A DNA stretch of 64,000 nucleotides. It comes from Verrucomicrobiia bacterium (GTDB taxonomy: Bacteria; Verrucomicrobiota; Verrucomicrobiia; Limisphaerales; UBA9464). A program made the translations under genes and the position numbers. The stretch covers positions 1-64,000 of the forward strand of contig JAHCBB010000014.1 in the NCBI GenBank assembly GCA_019634635.1, read 5' to 3'. This document shows positions 1 through 9,275 of this stretch, piece after piece (position 1 is the stretch's first letter; every line of letters begins with the position of its first letter). The notes under the pieces are model-generated. The model had not been told where the DNA came from and searched no databases. It saw only the letters and a list, made by a program, of their open reading frames with translations.

Positions 1-32
1 GCATGGCCGGGGCAAAGCCCCGGGACGGCCCG

Positions 33-893
33 TCAAGGCAGCGGGCGCCAGGCGGCATGCTGAAACCGGTCCCAGACCCATCGAAAGTCGGGATTGCGTC
101 CGTTGCCGCCCTGCCAATAGAAGCTGCTGATGCCCCGGGCCGAGTCCTGGGCGGCCTTGATGGTGGCACGGTCCACCCACTTGCGGGCCTCGGCATGCCC
201 GTCGAGGAAGGAAAAATCGCTGACCATGCCGTGAAAAACGGCAAACGGGTCCACCCATCCCGGGGGTTGCACGTCGAGCACCCAGGTGCCCGCATTGAAT
301 CCCCGGGGGTCCGACTCCTCGATGAACACCATGCTTTGGGCCGGGTTCGGTGCCGCATCCACCTTGATGAAGGGCCTGATTCCTCCCCACCCGCCGGTGC
401 CCATTCCATCCGCCTTGGAGTAGCTGTCGTAGGCCCATCCACGTCCCGGCCGCAGCCGAACCCTGGTGTCGCCGGGGCAATGATAAGAGGCGAAGGCGGA
501 GACGTACTTGTAAAGCGGCCCCTGTGCCAGGCCTGCCTGGACGCCCTGCATGGCCCGGGCGACAGGAATGCCCGTGGCCGGGTCCGGGTTGGGTGCCGGC
601 CAGTACCCGCCGGCCACCAGGTTGACCACCTGGTTGTTGGTCAACCGCCACGTGGGCGGGAGGAGCCCGTCATTGTTGTCCTGCGCATACATCAGGGTGC
701 CCAGAATGAGCTGCTTCTGGTTGTTCAAACACGCCGCAAGAGTTGCCTTGAGTTTCGCCTTGGCCAGCGCCGGCAGGAGCATGCCGGCGAGGATCGCGAT
801 GATCGCAATCACCACGAGGAGTTCAATCAACGTGAAGGCGGTCCGGTGGAGTCGGGGGCCTCGTCGTGACGTGCGGAGGGGATCGGCGTTCAT
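33..893 (-). CDS. Type IV/II prepilin-like protein with H-X9-DG domain
   Basis: A 286-aa secreted pseudopilin. Residues about 18-42 form the class III prepilin signal and transmembrane helix ([20 protein letters not shown]), so cleavage by the prepilin peptidase is expected just before FTLIE. The residue before the cleavage site is Ala, not the usual Gly, as is frequent in Verrucomicrobiota. Near the C-terminus [12 protein letters not shown] matches the prepilin-processing-associated H-X9-DG motif, followed by the common HAEARKW. These proteins are expanded in PVC bacteria and their substrates are mostly unknown. The gene is read away from the sigma operon; the 257 bp between the two starts must hold both promoters. 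The family is clear, the specific role is not. Confidence 0.9.
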   Translation of the reverse strand: MNADPLRTSRRGPRLHRTAFTLIELLVVIAIIAILAGMLLPALAKAKLKATLAACLNNQKQLILGTLMYAQDNNDGLLPPTWRLTNNQVVNLVAGGYWPAPNPDPATGIPVARAMQGVQAGLAQGPLYKYVSAFASYHCPGDTRVRLRPGRGWAYDSYSKADGMGTGGWGGIRPFIKVDAAPNPAQSMVFIEESDPRGFNAGTWVLDVQPPGWVDPFAVFHGMVSDFSFLDGHAEARKWVDRATIKAAQDSARGISSFYWQGGNGRNPDFRWVWDRFQHAAWRPLP

Positions 894-1084
894 AACGTGG
901 AGAGCGTGGAGGATTCGTTGACTGTATGGAATACCCCAAACGGTTGAGCTGGGAAGTCAAAACTCTTGGCAGGACGGGACAAGGTCCGGTTTCCCCGGGG
1001 AGCCGGTGCCTTCCCGGATCAGGGATCGCGTGTTTCCGGCCGCGGTGAGCCCCGGACTCCCGGCCGGGGCCTCCGGGAATTCGC

Positions 1085-1116
1085 TGAAACTTGCGGGACC
1101 CGGCGCGGGTGCTGAT
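1085..1116 (+). promoter_or_regulatory. Candidate ECF-type promoter of the sigma operon
   Basis: TGAAAC at 1085-1090, followed 18 bp later by GTGCTGAT at 1109-1116, ends 34 bp before the sigma factor start at 1151. A GAAAC-type -35 box is what many ECF factors recognise, so autoregulation is plausible. This is inference from one site only. Confidence 0.25.
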
Positions 1117-1150
1117 GGCACAATGACGTCCGTCCCATGACGGGGAGCCC

Positions 1151-1696
1151 ATGAGTGACCCGGCCCAGTTCGAGGCGTTCGTCGTCGCGTATCAAGACAT
1201 GGTGTTCAGCACGGCATCACGCCTCCTGGGCAACGATGCCGACGCGCAGGACGCCGCCCAGGAGGCCTTTCTCCGCGCCTGGAACCATTTCCCGGAGCTC
1301 GCCGGAAGCCCCACGGCCGGCGGCTGGCTCAAGACGGTCACGCGCAACCTGTGTCTGAACCATCTCCAGCGGTATCGCGCCCGATGGAAGCTCTTCACCG
1401 ACCTGGCCCGCGAGGATGACGAAGGGGCGGAGCGGATGCCCGAGGCGATTGCACCCGACACGCTCGAAGACACCCTGCTCACGGCCGACCAACGCGAACT
1501 CATCGAACGGGTGCTCGCACGGCTGCCGGCCGATCAGCGCGTCGCGCTCGTACTTTACCATTTTGAGGACCTGGACTATGCGGAGATTGCATCGCAACTC
1601 GGTGTTTCGCTCGGCAAGGTCAAGACGGACATCTTCCGCGCCCGCGAGACGCTGCGAAAAAGGCTGCAACCGGCCCGCGAATCCGTGGGTGTTTAG
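1151..1696 (+). CDS. ECF-family RNA polymerase sigma factor
   Basis: A 181-aa sigma-70 family group IV factor. Region 2 lies at residues about 8-75 (FEAFVVAYQDMVFSTASRLL, then DAQDAAQEAFLRAWNHF, the -10 recognition helix). Region 4 lies at about 115-170 (LPADQRVALVLYHFEDLDYA, then EIASQLGVSLGKVKTDIFRARE, the helix-turn-helix for -35 binding). There is no region 1.1 or 3, as usual for ECF factors. The next gene starts 13 bp downstream and encodes a small membrane protein in the position of an anti-sigma factor; a bactofilin/RDD membrane protein follows. The arrangement suggests envelope-stress or morphogenesis control. Target promoters are unknown. Confidence 0.95.
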   Translation: MSDPAQFEAFVVAYQDMVFSTASRLLGNDADAQDAAQEAFLRAWNHFPELAGSPTAGGWLKTVTRNLCLNHLQRYRARWKLFTDLAREDDEGAERMPEAIAPDTLEDTLLTADQRELIERVLARLPADQRVALVLYHFEDLDYAEIASQLGVSLGKVKTDIFRARETLRKRLQPARESVGV

Positions 1697-1709
1697 ACTG
1701 GAGCTTTTC

Positions 1710-2195
1710 ATGAATCATTCCCGGGAATCTGAGGAGGCGCTCGCCCGGTGGGCGGATGGTGTCCTCCAGCAACTGCCGCTCCGCCCTGCCCCGACGGCGT
1801 TGGCGGCAAGGATCCGCGCCGCCGTGGAGCGCGCGGCGATGGTGCCCTGGCACCGCCGCCCCTGGCTCCACTGGCCGCTGGGACTCCAGATCCTCTCCGG
1901 AGTCTGCGGCGCCGCCGCCCTCGCACTGCTTTGGTCGCTGCTGCTCCCGGGTGCGGATGCCGCCACGGCATCGGCCGTCGAACGGGCCGCAGGACACCTG
2001 GAATTCCCCGCGCCGTTGAAGGCCCTGCTCACGCTGGTTGGGGTCCTCTGGAACGCCGCCCTGGTGGTGCTCCGAGAACTCAATCCCTGGGTGATCGCCG
2101 GTGGATTCGGCCTGCTGGCCCTGTTGTGGTCCACCACCCTCGGGATCGGAACGGCATGCTGGCGGCTGGCCGCCGGCGGGCTGCGTCAGCGTTGA
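1710..2195 (+). CDS. Small membrane protein, putative anti-sigma factor
   Basis: A 161-aa protein starting at the ATG at 1710, 13 bp after the sigma factor stop. The first 45 residues are cytoplasmic-looking (MNHSRESEEALARWADGVLQ). Three hydrophobic segments follow, near residues 51-77, 95-113 and 119-140. The place in the operon and the short soluble N-terminus suggest an anti-sigma factor, but the HxxxCxxC zinc motif of ZAS anti-sigma factors is absent, so this role rests on context only. It is translated closely with both neighbours (15 bp to the next start), which fits co-regulation. No family is recognised with certainty. Confidence 0.75.
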   Translation: MNHSRESEEALARWADGVLQQLPLRPAPTALAARIRAAVERAAMVPWHRRPWLHWPLGLQILSGVCGAAALALLWSLLLPGADAATASAVERAAGHLEFPAPLKALLTLVGVLWNAALVVLRELNPWVIAGGFGLLALLWSTTLGIGTACWRLAAGGLRQR

Positions 2196-2210
2196 TCGTC
2201 CCCACTCTCC

Positions 2211-4142
2211 ATGCATCTCCCCCCAATTCCCCGCCGGCAATCCCTGCGCGCCCGCCTGGCAGTCCGCCTGCCCGGGTGGCTCGCGGCGACGGCGGTTGCC
2301 TGGGCCTTGGTCCTTGGCGGCCCCGGGGCCGCCGGGGAAACCGCGCCACCGCCCCCTTCCCCGGCCGAACGCCCGCTGGCCCCGGAAGATCTGGTGCCGC
2401 CCTTGCCCCCCATTCCAGATCCGCCGGCTCCACCGTTGCCCGATGTCGTGAAGGGGCTGGTTGAAAAGGGCTTCAAACCAGGCGGATCCCGCTCGGAGAT
2501 TGTGCGCATTGGGGAACCGGTCGTCGTGGCCGCCGGGGAAAGCGTCCGATCCGTCGTCGTGCTCCAAAACTCGGCGACCATTGAAGGCCGGGTCGAGAAC
2601 GACCTCGTGTTGATCGGGGGCTCCGCCGTGATCAACGGATCGGTGGGCGGAGATGTGGTGGCCGTTGGGGGCCGCATTGATCTGGGACCGGAATCCCGTG
2701 TGAGCGGGGACGCCACCGGAATTGGAGGCGGGGTTCGGATGGGGACCAATGCGTTCGTTGGGGGGGATGTGGTCGGGATCGGCGGGGTCTGGAGGGCACC
2801 GGGTGCCCGCGCCGGTGGCACCATTCAGGACATTCCGCTGCCGTTCTCCGTCGGATCGTGGTGGCTCCATCCCGAAACCCGCTTGCCACGGACCGCCCAG
2901 GCCACGGTCCAAGAACTCGTGCTGAAGCTCCGACCGCTCGCGATTGGCGTGCCGTGGGTCTGGTGGGTCGCCGGAGCCTTCGTGGGAATGTACCTGCTGC
3001 TCGCACTGGCGGCGCCCGGAATGGTTCGAGGGATCTCCGCAGTGGTCGCGGATCGTGGGGCCACGGCATTCTTGATGGGATTTCTTGCGCTGCCGCTCGG
3101 GGCGCTGCTGACCCTGATGCTGCTGATTTCCGGCATCGGCATCGTGGTGATTCCCTTCGTCGGCGCCGCGTATCTTCTGGCCGCCATCGCCGGCAAGGCC
3201 GGACTGCTCCACGCGTTTGGCGCCTCCATCCTCCGACGCAGTCGTCCCGAAGTCCCGGTCGTCGGTGCCGTGCTGCTGGGGTCGGGCCTTGTGATGGTGC
3301 TCTATCTGGTACCGTACGTCGGCATGGTCTCGTGGGCCGTGCTCTCCATGTGGGCGCTGGGCGCAGCATGGCTGGCGCTGCTGGACCGGCTCCGTCGCGA
3401 GTCCCCTTCGCCCGCACCCGCCGCCCTCCAGGCCCCGGCGCCTGTCGCGCCGCCAAACCCCTCCGCACAGAGCCTGAAGGCCGTGGTTCCCTGGACCTCA
3501 CCGTCCGGCCCATCCGCGGCCCCGGTTCCTCCGTCCTCGGAAATGCCGCCTGCCGCCAGCCCTCCTCCGGATTCCCCAAGCCCGGAGCCCCCGGATTCCC
3601 GTGGAAACGCCGCCGCGTCAGCGACCCGTGCCGAAGTCTCCGGCCCGCCCGCAGTCGAGGGTGTCCCCGCCGGTGCAGGCGCCCCCCCACCGCCACCGCC
3701 CCTGGAAGGTTCCGCGTTCGCCTCGCCGGAATCGTCGGGGCCATCGGTGCCCGAGGCGCTCAGCCTGCCAAGGGTCGGACTCAAGGAACGCCTGATCGCC
3801 TCGGCAATTGATTGGGTCATCCTGATCCCGGCACTGGCCTGGATGGATTTCGATTCATTGCGCTGGAAGTTGCTGGCCGCCGTGGCGTATTTCGCCGGGT
3901 TGTGGGCGTGGCGCGCGACAACCATTGGCGGCATCGTGCTTCAGTTGCGGGTCGCCCGGCTCGACGGCCGCCCCGTGGACGGGGCGACCGCCATCGTCAG
4001 AGCTCTGGGCGCGCTGTTTGCCACGCTGGCCCTGGGCATCGGATACTTCTGGTCAGCATGGGATTCCGAACGACAGGGATGGCACGACAAGATCGCCGGC
4101 ACGGTCGTGCTCAAGGTGCCCCGAGCCCAGCCCTTGGTGTGA
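2211..4142 (+). CDS. Bactofilin-like beta-helix membrane protein with RDD domain
   Basis: A 643-aa multi-domain membrane protein. It has an N-terminal signal-like helix (residues about 18-42, AATAVAWALVLGG), then a Pro-rich stretch. A short right-handed beta-helix of bactofilin type spans about 95-200, recognisable from repeating hydrophobic/Gly rungs such as ENDLVLIGGSAVINGSVGGD. Several transmembrane helices follow (about 245-390), then a roughly 130-residue Pro/Ala/Ser linker. The last 120 residues are an RDD domain (LKERLIASAIDWVIL, IGGIVLQLRVARLDG, WHDKIAGTVVL). Bactofilins are normally cytosolic polymers, so a signal-bearing membrane version is notable. It is the third gene of the sigma operon. 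Function is inferred only as envelope organisation or transport. Confidence 0.8.
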   Translation: MHLPPIPRRQSLRARLAVRLPGWLAATAVAWALVLGGPGAAGETAPPPPSPAERPLAPEDLVPPLPPIPDPPAPPLPDVVKGLVEKGFKPGGSRSEIVRIGEPVVVAAGESVRSVVVLQNSATIEGRVENDLVLIGGSAVINGSVGGDVVAVGGRIDLGPESRVSGDATGIGGGVRMGTNAFVGGDVVGIGGVWRAPGARAGGTIQDIPLPFSVGSWWLHPETRLPRTAQATVQELVLKLRPLAIGVPWVWWVAGAFVGMYLLLALAAPGMVRGISAVVADRGATAFLMGFLALPLGALLTLMLLISGIGIVVIPFVGAAYLLAAIAGKAGLLHAFGASILRRSRPEVPVVGAVLLGSGLVMVLYLVPYVGMVSWAVLSMWALGAAWLALLDRLRRESPSPAPAALQAPAPVAPPNPSAQSLKAVVPWTSPSGPSAAPVPPSSEMPPAASPPPDSPSPEPPDSRGNAAASATRAEVSGPPAVEGVPAGAGAPPPPPPLEGSAFASPESSGPSVPEALSLPRVGLKERLIASAIDWVILIPALAWMDFDSLRWKLLAAVAYFAGLWAWRATTIGGIVLQLRVARLDGRPVDGATAIVRALGALFATLALGIGYFWSAWDSERQGWHDKIAGTVVLKVPRAQPLV

Positions 4143-4239
4143 GGATCCCGTGCCAGCGAACCGGCAGCGAGGCAGCACTTGCCCGTTTACCGGGACCGTC
4201 CGACCGGGTAAAGCAACGGGCCGCTGACCGCTGATTCCC

Positions 4240-4977
4240 ATGAAGCCGTTGATTCCCGACGAGATCCGCAACCGCCACGGTGAACGCCTTGAGTTCGTCC
4301 ATCACCCTGGACCTGCCGAGGGGACTTCGCTGGTGGTGTTGGGGCACGGCGTCACGGGCAACATGGATCGCCCGCTCCTGGTGGAACTGGCAGCCGCGCT
4401 CGCTCAGGCGGGCCATCATGCGCTGCGGTTTTCCTTTTCGGGGAACGGCGGTTCGGAAGGCCGCTTCGAGGCGTCCACGATTTCGAAGGAGGTTGAGGAT
4501 CTCGGTGCGGTGCTGGATGCCTTGCCCGGGTGGCAGTTGGGCTACGCCGGTCACAGCATGGGCGCGGCGGTGGGCACCTGGCGGGCCAGCCAGGATCCGC
4601 GGCTGCGCTTCCTGATTTCCCTGGCGGGCATGGCACACACCGCCGCGTTTGCCCTGCGCGAATTTGGCAATGCGGTTCCGGGACGCGACGGCATGTGGGA
4701 CAAACCGGAATGCCCGTTGTCCCAGGCCTATTTGGATGACATGGCACGAATCGGGAACGTGCTCGATGCCGCCCGTCAGGTGCCGGTGCCCTGGCTTCTG
4801 GTTCACGGCCGCGCCGACGACGTGGTCCCCTTCCAGGACTCCGAGGATATTCTGGCCGTCGCTGGCGGACGGAAGCGCCTGATGGAGATCCCGGATGCCG
4901 ATCATGTTTTCTCCGGTCACCATGCCCGGGCGATGGCCGGCCTGGTGGTGGAGTGGCTCCGGGAACTCAACCCCTGA
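4240..4977 (+). CDS. Alpha/beta hydrolase
   Basis: A 245-aa soluble hydrolase of the alpha/beta fold. The oxyanion strand motif is LGHGVTGN near residue 31. The nucleophile elbow is G-H-S-M-G-A near residues 104-109, with Ser as catalytic nucleophile. A late HGRADDVVPFQDSE segment supplies the acid, and ADHVFSGHH supplies the catalytic His. The length suits small serine esterases or acyl hydrolases of the YqiA/BAAT-like type. There is no signal peptide. It starts 97 bp after the bactofilin/RDD gene on the same strand, so it may be the last gene of that operon. Substrate cannot be deduced. Confidence 0.88.
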   Translation: MKPLIPDEIRNRHGERLEFVHHPGPAEGTSLVVLGHGVTGNMDRPLLVELAAALAQAGHHALRFSFSGNGGSEGRFEASTISKEVEDLGAVLDALPGWQLGYAGHSMGAAVGTWRASQDPRLRFLISLAGMAHTAAFALREFGNAVPGRDGMWDKPECPLSQAYLDDMARIGNVLDAARQVPVPWLLVHGRADDVVPFQDSEDILAVAGGRKRLMEIPDADHVFSGHHARAMAGLVVEWLRELNP

Positions 4978-5015
4978 ACCCGCGGCCAGCAACCCCGGGC
5001 CGGGCCATGCGGCGC

Positions 5016-6857
5016 TCAGCAGGCCGCGGCCTGGGGATTTGCCCGTGGTCCAAACTGCATCGCAAACAGCCGCGCATACCAACCGTCGCGCGCCAGCAGT
5101 TCCTCATGGCGTCCCCGCTCGACGATGCGCCCCCCGTCGAGGACCACGATCAGGTCCGCGTGCTGGATCGTGGAGAGGCGATGCGCAATGCACAGGGTGG
5201 TGCGCCCCCGCATCAGCGCGTCCAGCGCCGTCTGCACCGCCCGTTCGCTCTCGGTGTCCAGCGCGCTGGTCGCCTCGTCAAGCACCAGGATCGGGGCATC
5301 CCGCAGCACGGCACGCGCGATCGCCAGGCGCTGACGCTGGCCGCCGCTGAGGTTGCCCCCGCGTTCGCCAATGACGAAATCGTACCCCCCCGGCTTGGCC
5401 AGGATGAACTCGTGCGCCTGGGCCGCCCGCGCGGCCTGCTCCACTGCGGCGTCGGTAGCTCCCGGACGCCCCAGGAGGATGTTGGCGCGGATGGTGTCAT
5501 TGAACAGGACGGTCTCCTGGGTGACGACGGCGATCTGCTCCCGAAGGTCCCGTGCCGCCACCGACCGCAAGTCCGTATCTCCGATGCGCACCGAGCCTGC
5601 CGCCGGGTCGTAGAACCGGAGCAGCAGGCTGGTCAGGGTCGTCTTGCCCGAACCGCTGGCCCCGACCAGGGCGACCAGCTGTCCGGGAGCCACGGTGAGA
5701 TGAATGTCGTGCAGGGCAGTGCGCTCCCCGTACGCGAAGCGGACGCCGTCGAAGCATACCGCCGCCCCGGCCGCCCGCAGTGGTACCGGATGCGGCGGGT
5801 CGGCGACGTCCACCGGGGCCCGTTGGAGTTCCTGCACCCGTTCCCCGGCGGCGCGGGCCTGCTGCAACTGGCCGTAGAACCGGCTGAGATTCTTCACCGG
5901 CTGATACAGGAGGAAGATGGCCGTAAGAAACGAAAGCAGATCCCCGGCGCTCATGGCCGCCTGCCCGGTCTCGCGTTGCCGCAGCACGACCAGAAACACC
6001 AGGGCGACCCCGATGGAGGCCGATACCTCGATGAGCAACGAAGGCATCTCGTGGCCCCGCACCGTCCGCATGGTCTGGCTCACAATCCCGGCGGACTGCC
6101 CTGTGAAGCGGCGCTGGAATTCCGGTTCGAGGTTGTAGGCCTTGACCACCCGCTGGCCGGTGAATGCCTCCTGCATGGTATCCGACAGCTCCGCGTGCCC
6201 CGCCAGGCTGGCACGGGACGCCCGCCGGACCCTCCGACCAAAGTACACGATGGGCAGCACGCAGAGCGGAAACACCATCATGGAGATCAGGGTCAGCCGC
6301 GGCTGTGCCGCCACAAGAAAGGCGCCAAGGAACACGATGGACAACGGTTCCTTGACGATCACCGCAAGCGAGGACTCCACCACGGAACGCAGGGAACCGG
6401 TGTCATTCAGCAGCCGGGCCATCAGCTCGCCGGTGCGCGACCCGCTGAAATACCCGACCGGAAGCCGCATGAGGTGGCGGAACAGCTCCACCCGCAGCTC
6501 GTGAATGGCCTGATGGCCGGCGCGGGCCAGGAAATAGAAGTTGCCGTAGGTGGACGAGGCCCGGAGTGCCATCACCACCGGGATGGCCGCCACCCAGGTC
6601 CAGGAGTAGCCGGCTCCCGAAGACTCGAGCGTCCGCTGCAGCCACGCGGCCAGTTCGGGGGCGTGACGGATCACCACCGACGGCAGCTCCACCACCGCCT
6701 TGCCGGGAGCCGGGAACAGCAGGTCGCAGGTGAGCTTGACCACGGCGGCCAGCAGGCTGTTGCTGATTGCATAGGCCACGCCACATCCGATGCCCAACAC
6801 CAGGCGGCCTCGTTGAGGCCACAGCATCGGCCAAAACCATTTCAGGAAGTCCTTCAT
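5016..6857 (-). CDS. MsbA-like ABC exporter (permease-ATPase fusion)
   Basis: A 613-aa half-transporter, with a membrane domain of about 340 residues containing six helices followed by a nucleotide-binding domain. Visible ATPase motifs are Walker A GASGSGKTTL, the Q-loop TQETVLF, the signature LSGGQRQRLAIARA, Walker B ILVLDEATSALD and the H-loop CIAHRLS. Homodimers of this family flip lipid A, phospholipid or peptides across the inner membrane. The ATG at 6857 overlaps the upstream glycosyltransferase stop by 4 bp (translational coupling), which favours it over the in-frame start at 6881. Coupling to a heptosyltransferase-type enzyme makes lipopolysaccharide or glycolipid export the likeliest job. 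The exact substrate is inferred. Confidence 0.93.
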   Translation of the reverse strand: MKDFLKWFWPMLWPQRGRLVLGIGCGVAYAISNSLLAAVVKLTCDLLFPAPGKAVVELPSVVIRHAPELAAWLQRTLESSGAGYSWTWVAAIPVVMALRASSTYGNFYFLARAGHQAIHELRVELFRHLMRLPVGYFSGSRTGELMARLLNDTGSLRSVVESSLAVIVKEPLSIVFLGAFLVAAQPRLTLISMMVFPLCVLPIVYFGRRVRRASRASLAGHAELSDTMQEAFTGQRVVKAYNLEPEFQRRFTGQSAGIVSQTMRTVRGHEMPSLLIEVSASIGVALVFLVVLRQRETGQAAMSAGDLLSFLTAIFLLYQPVKNLSRFYGQLQQARAAGERVQELQRAPVDVADPPHPVPLRAAGAAVCFDGVRFAYGERTALHDIHLTVAPGQLVALVGASGSGKTTLTSLLLRFYDPAAGSVRIGDTDLRSVAARDLREQIAVVTQETVLFNDTIRANILLGRPGATDAAVEQAARAAQAHEFILAKPGGYDFVIGERGGNLSGGQRQRLAIARAVLRDAPILVLDEATSALDTESERAVQTALDALMRGRTTLCIAHRLSTIQHADLIVVLDGGRIVERGRHEELLARDGWYARLFAMQFGPRANPQAAAC

Positions 6858-7945
6858 CCGGCTGCCCCCTCCCGGGACCACGGAAAGGCCTCGCGCAGTC
6901 CGGAAACCGCAGCCTCCAGCGCGGCGATCTGTTCCGGTCCCGGCGCAATCACCGAACGGACCCAGGGATGATGGTGTTCCGCCGCGGGGAACGACCGGTT
7001 GAAAATTGCCACGGTGGGAACCCTCAGAGCCACTGCGACATGATACGGACCCGAGTCCCCGGACACAAACAGGCAGCAGGACCGGATCAAGCCCGGCAGT
7101 TCGATCAGGCGGGTTTCCCCCGCAAGATTGACCACGGGCAGTTCGGCCCGGGGACGGTATCCCGCAATGAGATCCGCATTCACCGTCCGTTCATAGGGCG
7201 CGCCACTCAGCACCACGGCACACCGGTGGCCACGCTGCAGGCGCTCCAGCCAGAGGCGCAGGAGCGGCAGATCCGGACGCCGGTCAAGCGCTCCAGGGGT
7301 TCCGCAGCCCACGTTGAGTCCCACCAACGGCAACTCCGGAGGAATGCCATGCCGCGATCGCAGCGCTTTCCGGAAGCGGACCGCCTCAGGCGCCTCCTCC
7401 AGTTCGATCGGTCGCCCGTTCCGGCGGATCCCCAGACCCGTCAGCACCACGAAGTCCAGATCCGAGTAGTCCACCGCCCCGGCCATCCCGGCAGCCTGGA
7501 CACGACGTCGGGACGGGACCGACTTCTGGTAGAACCACCCCCGACCCGGGACGTCCGCAATGCCAAGGGTCCCGACTCCGAGCGCTTGGCGGGCCAGCCA
7601 GGCCAGCATCGCGGTGCGGACCCCGGCGGACTCGAAGTCAATGATCAGGTCGGCGTTGCAATCCCGGACCCGCTGGAGGAACCACCGCCGCGCGTCCCTC
7701 CAGGCAGACCAGGATGTGGGCCATTTCGGACGCACATGAAACGAGGCCAAGAGGTGATGGCGGGCGATGAGTTCCTCGGACGCCGCGCCGGGATCCTGTG
7801 TCAGAAATACCAGGTGCAGCCTGGTGTCTGGATACCGGTCCTTCAGCGCACGCCATGCGGCCGAGCTGCGCAGCAGGTCTCCCACCCCGGCGCTGTGGCC
7901 CTTGAGGAGAATGATGTTGCGCGGCGCTCCCGTCATGAACGGCAT
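6854..7945 (-). CDS. Glycosyltransferase family 9 (heptosyltransferase-like)
   Basis: About 363 aa from the ATG at 7945; a longer reading up to 8035 would overlap the preceding gene and reads as low-quality sequence. The N-terminal Rossmann start NIILLKGHSAGVGDLLRSS and the later VGLNVGCGTPGALDRRP and LFVSGDSGPYHVAVALRVP are typical of GT9 (GT-B fold). The last of these forms the ADP-sugar binding site. GT9 enzymes add heptose to the inner core of lipopolysaccharide from ADP-heptose. The gene is coupled to the MsbA-like exporter downstream and follows the decarboxylase beta gene by 82 bp. A role in outer-membrane glycolipid assembly is inferred; the sugar is not certain. Confidence 0.88.
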   Translation of the reverse strand: MPFMTGAPRNIILLKGHSAGVGDLLRSSAAWRALKDRYPDTRLHLVFLTQDPGAASEELIARHHLLASFHVRPKWPTSWSAWRDARRWFLQRVRDCNADLIIDFESAGVRTAMLAWLARQALGVGTLGIADVPGRGWFYQKSVPSRRRVQAAGMAGAVDYSDLDFVVLTGLGIRRNGRPIELEEAPEAVRFRKALRSRHGIPPELPLVGLNVGCGTPGALDRRPDLPLLRLWLERLQRGHRCAVVLSGAPYERTVNADLIAGYRPRAELPVVNLAGETRLIELPGLIRSCCLFVSGDSGPYHVAVALRVPTVAIFNRSFPAAEHHHPWVRSVIAPGPEQIAALEAAVSGLREAFPWSREGAAG

Positions 7946-8027
7946 CAGCCTACGGGCCGGTTGCTGCCGGGGCGAGCGCCGCCAGCGGGCGCCCGCCCCG
8001 CTTTTGCGCGCCGGCAGGAGGCTGCAA

Positions 8028-9275
8028 TCACCCACCCACCACCGCCATCATCACCCCGGCGGCGATCGCCGACCCGATCACCCCGGCGACATTCGGCCCC
8101 ATGGCGTGCATGAGCAGGTAGTTTCCGGGGTCGGCCTCCAAACCAACGCGGTTGGAAACCCGGGCCGCCATGGGCACCGCGGACACGCCCGCGGAGCCGA
8201 TCAGGGGGTTCAGCTTTTCCCGCAGGAAGAGGTTCATCAACCGGGCCAGGAGCACGCCGGAAGCCGTCCCGATGCAGAAGGCCACGAGCCCCAGAGCCAG
8301 GATGCCCAGCGTCTCCGCGCGAAGGAAGATGCCGGCCGCCAGTTTCGAACCAACGGCCAGGCCGAGCAGGATGGTCACGATGTTGATCAATTCGTTGGCG
8401 GCCGTCCGGGAGAGCCGCTCGACGACACCGCACTCGCGAAACAAATTGCCCAGCATGAGCATGCCCACCAGGGGTGTCGCTGAGGGCAGGAGCAGGACGC
8501 ACAACCCGAGAACGAACAGCGGGAACACGATCTTCTCGATGCGCCGTACCGGACGGAGCTGGCGCATCACGATGCGCCGGTCCGACTCGGAGGTGAGCAG
8601 CCGCATGATCGGTGGCTGGATGATGGGCACCATGGCCATGTAGGAATAGGCCGCCACCGCGATCGCCCCGAGCAGGTCCGGGGCCAGTCGTCCCGCGACA
8701 AAAATGGCCGTCGGCCCATCGGCGCCTCCGATGATCCCGATGGCGCAGGCCTCCTTCAGGGAGAACCGGACTCCCGGCACCCATTCGGACAACGCCACCG
8801 CGCCGAGGACGGTCGAAAAGATGCCCAACTGGGCCGCGGCCCCGAGCAGGGCGGACTTGGGATTCGCAATCAGCGGACCGAAATCGGTCATGGCCCCCAC
8901 GCCCAGGAAAATCAGCAACGGAAACATCCCGGTGCGGATTCCGAAATCAAAGACCAGCGCCAGAAAGCCGCCCTGTTCGAGGTCGGCTATGCCCGCATAG
9001 GGAATGTTGGCCAAAAGCCCCCCGAACCCGATCGGGACCAGCAGCAGGGGCTCGAAACGGCGCGCGATTCCGAGGTAGATGAGCCCAAGACAAACTCCGA
9101 TCATCACCAGATTGCCCAGACCTCCGTGGGCAAATCCATGGACCCCGGTTCCCTCCCAAAGCCGTGCCAGGCGCACGGAAAAGTCCTCGACCTCGGCATG
9201 AAGAGCCCCGGGGAGACACACACAGCCCACAAGGATCCATGACCACCGGAGTGACAAGCGGCGGCGGCGGGTCAT
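8028..9275 (-). CDS. oadB: Sodium-translocating decarboxylase beta subunit
   Basis: A 415-aa polytopic membrane protein, the sodium channel subunit of oxaloacetate/methylmalonyl-CoA/glutaconyl-CoA decarboxylases. The family signatures [39 protein letters not shown] (containing the conserved Asp of the sodium site), [15 protein letters not shown] and [21 protein letters not shown] are all present. Decarboxylation of carboxybiotin here is coupled to export of sodium ions. It has an extra N-terminal signal-like helix (residues 10-27) compared with many homologues. The start overlaps the alpha gene stop by 4 bp, so the subunits are translationally coupled. The gene order on this strand is gamma, alpha, beta. 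Confidence 0.95.
   Translation of the reverse strand: MTRRRRLSLRWSWILVGCVCLPGALHAEVEDFSVRLARLWEGTGVHGFAHGGLGNLVMIGVCLGLIYLGIARRFEPLLLVPIGFGGLLANIPYAGIADLEQGGFLALVFDFGIRTGMFPLLIFLGVGAMTDFGPLIANPKSALLGAAAQLGIFSTVLGAVALSEWVPGVRFSLKEACAIGIIGGADGPTAIFVAGRLAPDLLGAIAVAAYSYMAMVPIIQPPIMRLLTSESDRRIVMRQLRPVRRIEKIVFPLFVLGLCVLLLPSATPLVGMLMLGNLFRECGVVERLSRTAANELINIVTILLGLAVGSKLAAGIFLRAETLGILALGLVAFCIGTASGVLLARLMNLFLREKLNPLIGSAGVSAVPMAARVSNRVGLEADPGNYLLMHAMGPNVAGVIGSAIAAGVMMAVVGG

Noticed and set aside
4953..6971. 672-codon open frame on the plus strand opposite the ABC exporter
   Set aside because: It is antisense to a gene with all ABC motifs; the translation is Gly/Arg/His/Pro-rich with no domain. Such frames are common in high-GC DNA.
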